Assembly: GCF_900114035.1 (NCBI RefSeq) | Contig: NZ_FORP01000001.1 | Span: 786,597 to 850,596, forward strand | Origin: Amycolatopsis sacchari | GTDB lineage: Bacteria > Actinomycetota > Actinomycetes > Mycobacteriales > Pseudonocardiaceae | DNA length: 64,000 nucleotides | Reading direction: 5' to 3' | Part shown: positions 60,154-64,000 of the stretch, piece after piece | Numbering within the stretch: the first letter of the stretch is position 1 | Layout of the letters: each line of letters opens with the position of its first letter | The notes under the pieces: model-generated | The model's input: only the letters and a program-made list of their open reading frames with translations | The model's database searches: none | What the model was told of the DNA's origin: nothing | Program-made: the position numbers and the translations under genes

Positions 60154-61053
60154 ATGGACCTGATGAGCGAGGGGCTCCGCGGCATGCGGACCGGCGCTGT
60201 GGGCAGCCGCGTGATCCGGCAGTCAGGTGCCTGGGGGCTGCGGTTCCCCGCGTTCGCCGGCAGCGGGTTCCACTTCGTCCTGCACGGCTCGTGCTGGCTG
60301 ATCACCGAGGACCAGGAGCCGGTCGCGCTGAAGCCGGGAGACGTCGTGCTCACCTCCTCCGGTGCCGCGCACGGGCTCAGCCACGCCCCGGCCGCACTGC
60401 AGGACCTGCCCCCGTTGGAGCTGGGCCCGTTCCCGCCGGCGCCGGGGCCGTTCGACTTCGAGTTCCTGTGCGGCGCCTACCGGCTCGACCACGGCCAGGT
60501 CCCGCAGTACCTCCGCGCGTTGCCCGATCTCATCGTGGTCTCGCCGGACGCCGACCGGCTTCCCGGCCTGCTCGCACTGGCCGAACTCCTCCGCGTGGAC
60601 ACGTCCGGGAAGGGGCTGGGCACCGGGGCGACGTTGCCCGCGCTGCTGGACCTGATCGTCGTCCAGACGCTGAGGCAGTGGCACGACCAGCACGACGCCA
60701 CGGCCCGCTGGCCGAAGACCGAGGACCCGGTGATCGGCGGCGTCCTGCGGATGGTGCACGAGGACCCGGGGCGGTCGTGGACCGTCGGCGGGCTCAGCGA
60801 GGCCGCGGGGATGTCGCGGACGGCGTTCACCCGGCGCTTCACCGCGGAGGTGGGCCGGCCGCCGATGGCTTACCTGATCAGCTGCCGGCTGGGGCACGGC
60901 GCCCGGCTGCTCCGGGAAACCGACGCCACCCTCGCGACGATCGCCCGCCGGACCGGGTATTCGAGCGAGTTCGCCTTTTCCAGCGCCTTCCGCCGCGAGT
61001 ACGGCATGTCGCCGACCAGCTTCCGCCGCACTCCCACCGAGCTCGGGGCGTAA
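60154..61053 (+). CDS. AraC family regulator (cupin plus HTH)
   Basis: 299 residues. An N-terminal cupin-like domain (H-F-V-L-H-G-S-C-W-L, L-K-P-G-D-V-V-L-T-S-S-G-A-A-H) is followed by a double helix-turn-helix (L-S-E-A-A-G-M-S-R-T-A-F-T-R-R-F and I-A-R-R-T-G-Y-S-S-E-F-A-F-S-S-A-F-R-R-E-Y-G split across positions 230-285). TAGCAT seven bases before the ATG suggests a leaderless transcript. It is divergent from the monooxygenase gene. Confidence 0.93.
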   Translation: MDLMSEGLRGMRTGAVGSRVIRQSGAWGLRFPAFAGSGFHFVLHGSCWLITEDQEPVALKPGDVVLTSSGAAHGLSHAPAALQDLPPLELGPFPPAPGPFDFEFLCGAYRLDHGQVPQYLRALPDLIVVSPDADRLPGLLALAELLRVDTSGKGLGTGATLPALLDLIVVQTLRQWHDQHDATARWPKTEDPVIGGVLRMVHEDPGRSWTVGGLSEAAGMSRTAFTRRFTAEVGRPPMAYLISCRLGHGARLLRETDATLATIARRTGYSSEFAFSSAFRREYGMSPTSFRRTPTELGA

Positions 61054-61163
61054 CCGCGCCGAAGGCGGACACCATCGCGGTCGGTCGCGGCGAAGAGCCG
61101 CCCCACGTGGCCGCCGTGCGGGGCCGGGTACGGGCGTGCCCGTGGCGCCGCGGCCGACGAGGG

Positions 61164-62753
61164 TCAGCGCGAGCGGCGGGAACCAGCGCGCGCACCGGCC
61201 GAGAAGGCGGCGACACCGCCGGTTCGGGCAGGAACGCCACCGGAGGAGTCCCGGCCGGACCCGGACTTCACGCCACCGGAACTGCGCTGACGGGACTCGG
61301 CGGCACCACGACGAGCCTGGCCGGACTTCCCGGCGCCCTCGCGACGTCCGGCGGGTTCGGCCGAGCGGCGGCCCTCACCAGCGGACGGGCCACCGTGGTC
61401 TTGGCCGGCCCGGGACCGCCCCGGCCGTCCGGCTACGGCACCACGCCGCGCGCCACGGGCACTCCCGGCCCCGCCGCGGCCCGACCCGGACGAGCGGTCC
61501 TCCGCACGCGACCGCGCCGCACCACCCTTCGCGGACACCTTCTTCGGCCGCGTGTCCGCGGCCGGCCGCGACGGCGGCGCGGTGAACGACCGCTCCCCCG
61601 GCGCCAGCTCGGACAGCAGCGGATGACCGGGACCGAGCCGCGTCGTGGTGGGCTTGATCCCCGCCTTGCGGGTCAGGTCGCGGACGTCGGCGACCTGCTC
61701 GTCGGTCATCAGCGTGACCACCGTGCCGGCCGCCCCGGCCCGCGCCGTGCGGCCGGACCGGTGCAGGTACGCCTTGTGCTCGACCGGCGGATCCGCGTGG
61801 ATGACGAGCGTGACGTCGTCGACGTGAATTCCGCGGGCCGCGATGTCGGTCGCCACCAGCGTCCTCGCCGCTCCGGACGAGAACGCCGCCAGATTGCGCG
61901 TCCGCGCCGCCTGCCCGAGGTTGCCGTGCAGTTCGACCGCCGGCACGCCGGAGGCGACCAGTTTGCGCGTCAACTGCTTCGCACGGTGCTTCGTCCGGGT
62001 GAACACCAGCGTCCGGCCCGCCGCGGCGGTGAGGTCGACCAGCACCGGCAGCCGGTGGCTCTCCTCCAGGTGCAGCACGTGGTGCGCCATGGTCGACACC
62101 GGCGACTGCGCCGAGTCCACGCTGTGCGTGGCCGGGTTGTTCATGAACCGCTTGACCAGCACGTCGACCCCCGCGTCGAGGGTCGCGGAGAACAGCAGCC
62201 GCTGCCCGCGCGCGGGAGTGGCCGCCATGATGCGACGGACTTCGGGCAGGAAACCGAGGTCAGCCATGTGGTCGGCCTCGTCGAGCACGGTGATCTCGAC
62301 GGCGTCGAGCCCGATGGCTCCCGAACGCATGTGGTCGGCCAGCCGCCCCGGGCAAGCGACGACGATGTCGACGCCGTCACGCAGGCGGGAGATCTGCGGG
62401 TTGGCGCTGACGCCGCCGAAGATCGTGGTGACCTTGAGGCCGAGCGGCCTGGCCAGCGGCAGGATCGAGCCTTCGATCTGGGTGGCCAGCTCACGGGTCG
62501 GCGCGAGGATCAGGGCCCGCGGGCGGCCGGGCCGGCGCCGCGCCGGGGCGGCGGCGAGCCGGGCCAGCACAGGCAGCACGAAACCGTAGGTCTTGCCGGA
62601 GCCGGTGCGGCCGCGGCCCAGGACGTCCCGGCCCGCGAGCGAATGCGGGAGCGTGGCGGTCTGAATGGGGAAGGGACTGGTGACGCCTTGCCCGGCCAGC
62701 GCGTCGACGAGGGTCGCGGACAGACCGAGTTCGGTGAAAGTAGGTGTGGTCAT
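61164..62753 (-). CDS. DEAD-box RNA helicase with low-complexity C-terminal tail
   Basis: 529 residues. Q motif F-P-I-Q-T-A-T-L, Walker A G-R-T-G-S-G-K-T, P-T-R-E-L-A, V-L-D-E-A-D, S-A-T and H-R-S-G-R-T-A-R are in order and intact. From about residue 385 the tail is rich in Arg, Gly and Ser (R-G-G-A, R-R-G-A), a nucleic-acid-binding segment typical of actinobacterial DEAD-box proteins. About 230 bp of non-coding DNA lies upstream between it and the divergent SDR, so a long 5' leader, common for such genes, is possible. Confidence 0.95.
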   Translation of the reverse strand: MTTPTFTELGLSATLVDALAGQGVTSPFPIQTATLPHSLAGRDVLGRGRTGSGKTYGFVLPVLARLAAAPARRRPGRPRALILAPTRELATQIEGSILPLARPLGLKVTTIFGGVSANPQISRLRDGVDIVVACPGRLADHMRSGAIGLDAVEITVLDEADHMADLGFLPEVRRIMAATPARGQRLLFSATLDAGVDVLVKRFMNNPATHSVDSAQSPVSTMAHHVLHLEESHRLPVLVDLTAAAGRTLVFTRTKHRAKQLTRKLVASGVPAVELHGNLGQAARTRNLAAFSSGAARTLVATDIAARGIHVDDVTLVIHADPPVEHKAYLHRSGRTARAGAAGTVVTLMTDEQVADVRDLTRKAGIKPTTTRLGPGHPLLSELAPGERSFTAPPSRPAADTRPKKVSAKGGAARSRAEDRSSGSGRGGAGSARGARRGAVAGRPGRSRAGQDHGGPSAGEGRRSAEPAGRREGAGKSGQARRGAAESRQRSSGGVKSGSGRDSSGGVPARTGGVAAFSAGARAGSRRSR

Positions 62754-62983
62754 AAGCGTTGTGGACGCGGGGCGCCCTGGATCTCCGTAAGTAGAGGGTT
62801 GTCCTGCCCGGCGCGGACCTGGTGACCGCGGCGCGTGGTAGCCGACAACGGAAATGCGGCCCGAGGCAGAACTGGACGGGCCGCGTGATCAGTGTACCCG
62901 ACGCACGCGCGTGTCCCGTGTGAGCGCGGTGGTAGCGGGTACCGACCGGGGCGACAGGCGAAGAACCGACGACAGGAGTTCCC

Positions 62984-63700
62984 GTGTCCCAGCCTCCCCA
63001 GCAGCAGACCCCGCCAGGCGCCACCGGCGCCATGGATCCCGCGCCCGACCACGGGGAGCACAGCTACCGCGGCTCCGGGCGGCTGGCCGGGAAAGCGGCC
63101 GTCATCACCGGGGCCGACAGCGGTATCGGCCGTGCCGTGGCGATCGCGTACGCCCGCGAGGGCGCGGACGTGCTCATCTCCTACCTCGACGAGCACGAGG
63201 ACGCGCGGGAGACCCAGCGGTGGGTCGAGGAGGCCGGGCGCAAGGCCGTCCTGGTACCCGGTGACCTGGCCGAACCCGCGCACTGCCGGTCGGTGATCGC
63301 CACCGCGGTGGCCGAGTTCGGCCGGATCGACGTGCTGGTCAGCAACGCGGCGTTCCAGATGACCCACGAGTGGATCGAAGACATCCCCGACGAGGAATGG
63401 GACCACACGCTGGCCCTCAACCTCAGCGCGTTCTTCCACCTGACGAAGGCGGCGGTGCCCCACATGGCGCCGGGCTCCTCGATCATCGCCAGCAGCTCGG
63501 TCAACTCCGACAACCCGCCGCCCCAGCTGCTGCCCTACGACGTGACCAAGGCGGGGCTCGCCAACATGACCGCCGCGCTGGCCCAGATGCTCGGTCCGAA
63601 GGGAATCCGGGCGAACAGCGTGGCGCCGGGGCCGATCTGGACGCCGCTGATCCCCTCGACCATGCCCGAGGAACAGGTGCAGAGCTTCGGTGCCCAGGAA
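62984..63700 (+). pseudogene. SDR-family oxidoreductase interrupted by an IS element
   Basis: The start is a GTG with CAGGAG before it. About 238 normal residues follow: a long N-terminal extension rich in Gln and Pro, T-G-A-D-S-G-I-G, S-N-A-A-F, catalytic S-S-S and P-Y-D-V-T-K. This is the YghA-like NADP(H) SDR group of about 290 residues. After E-Q-V-Q-S-F-G-A-Q the sequence changes to IS DNA at about 63700, removing the last 50 or so residues (usually A-S-D-E-x-S-Y-V-x-G). The rest of the gene should lie beyond the IS, outside the window. Confidence 0.8.
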
Positions 63701-63704
63701 GCTT

Positions 63705-64000
63705 CTATGTCAAGTGGTGGTGGTCGGTGTGGAGTGCGTGGTAGAGGACGTCGGAGAGGTGGCGTTTGAGGGCGCGGATGGCGGCTTTTCGGGTGGCGTG
63801 GGGGTGGTGTTCGAGCCAGTGGTCGCGGTAGGTGCGGGCGGGTGGGTGGTGCACGAGTTGGGTGAGGGCGATGCGGTGGAGGCAGGCGTTGAGTTGCCGG
63901 TTGCCGTGTCGGTTGAGCCGGTATTGGGGTTTGTTGCTGGACCAGACGGGGATGGGGGCGGCTCCGGTGTGCATGGCGAACGCGGCGCTGGAGCGGAAAC
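63705..64000 (-). mobile_element. IS110-family transposase, C-terminal part (runs off window)
   Basis: About 98 residues end at a TAG at 63705-63707. A-A-F-A-M-H-T-G-A-A-P-I-P-V-W, R-L-N-R-H-G-N-R-Q-L-N-A-C-L-H-R-I-A-L-T-Q and Y-H-A-L-H-T-D match the C-terminal (transposase_20) domain of IS110/IS902 transposases; the catalytic DEDD part would be to the right, outside. The IS end lies about 5 bp past the stop, within the SDR gene. IS110 elements have no or very short terminal repeats, and none can be judged from one end. Confidence 0.88.

Noticed and set aside
1..64000. tRNA or rRNA genes
   Set aside because: No cloverleaf-like sequences or rRNA signatures were noticed on reading; a tRNAscan-type search was not possible.

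Overview
The window is uniformly high-GC DNA with densely packed, often overlapping genes and GTG/ATG starts. Its gene families (mycofactocin-coupled dehydrogenases, UspA tandem proteins, type I-E CRISPR repeats of actinobacterial type, leaderless promoters) point to a soil actinomycete, most likely Pseudonocardiales (Amycolatopsis-like). This assignment is inference from content; no rRNA or other taxonomic marker is present.

Layout. (1) 0-2 kb: a hypothetical protein, a DUF488 protein and a SAM methyltransferase with a palindromic promoter. (2) 2-18.2 kb: a block resembling the mycobacterial DosR/dormancy gene set: phosphoketolase, tandem universal stress protein, CBS protein, PPOX flavin protein, CtpF-like P-type ATPase, SPFH protein, glycosyltransferase, GalT-like protein, flippase-like membrane protein and GAPDH. 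GGGACTT-type boxes lie in five of its intergenic regions. HAF-repeat proteins (one broken, one intact) and a secreted ricin-type lectin sit inside it. (3) 18.4-29.4 kb: CocE hydrolase/MarR pair, recombinase, SDR and integrase debris, a CGNR regulator with an MFS pump and epoxide hydrolase, a TetR/SDR divergent pair sharing one perfect palindrome, and a Tat-exported amine oxidase. (4) 29.4-31.3 kb: non-coding DNA, an orphan type I-E CRISPR array and a recombinase remnant. (5) 31.4-57.3 kb: catabolic region. It holds a LysR/SDR pair; an MFS-LacI-amidohydrolase-FAD oxidase operon; a long minus-strand run (48.8 to 38.1 kb) encoding CoA transferase, thiolase-like Ltp, DUF35, a branched-chain-type ABC importer, aldehyde dehydrogenase and two mycofactocin-type dehydrogenases; a P450-ferredoxin-reductase operon; two paralogous LysR regulators; and an AraC/HIBADH/CMD/MFS set. 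(6) 57.4-59 kb: a pseudogene graveyard. (7) 59-64 kb: an acyl-CoA-dehydrogenase-like monooxygenase, an AraC regulator, a DEAD-box helicase and an SDR interrupted by an IS110-family element running off the right edge.

How it fits together. In region 2, phosphoketolase and GAPDH would give an acetyl-phosphate/glyceraldehyde-3-phosphate route suited to low oxygen, alongside stress proteins and a cation pump under one inferred regulator. In region 5, a solute would be imported by the ABC system, hydroxylated by the P450 chain, oxidised by the alcohol and aldehyde dehydrogenases, activated with CoA and cleaved by the Ltp/DUF35 pair. The substrate cannot be read from sequence. Functions were assigned by reading motifs and family resemblance only, without database searches.
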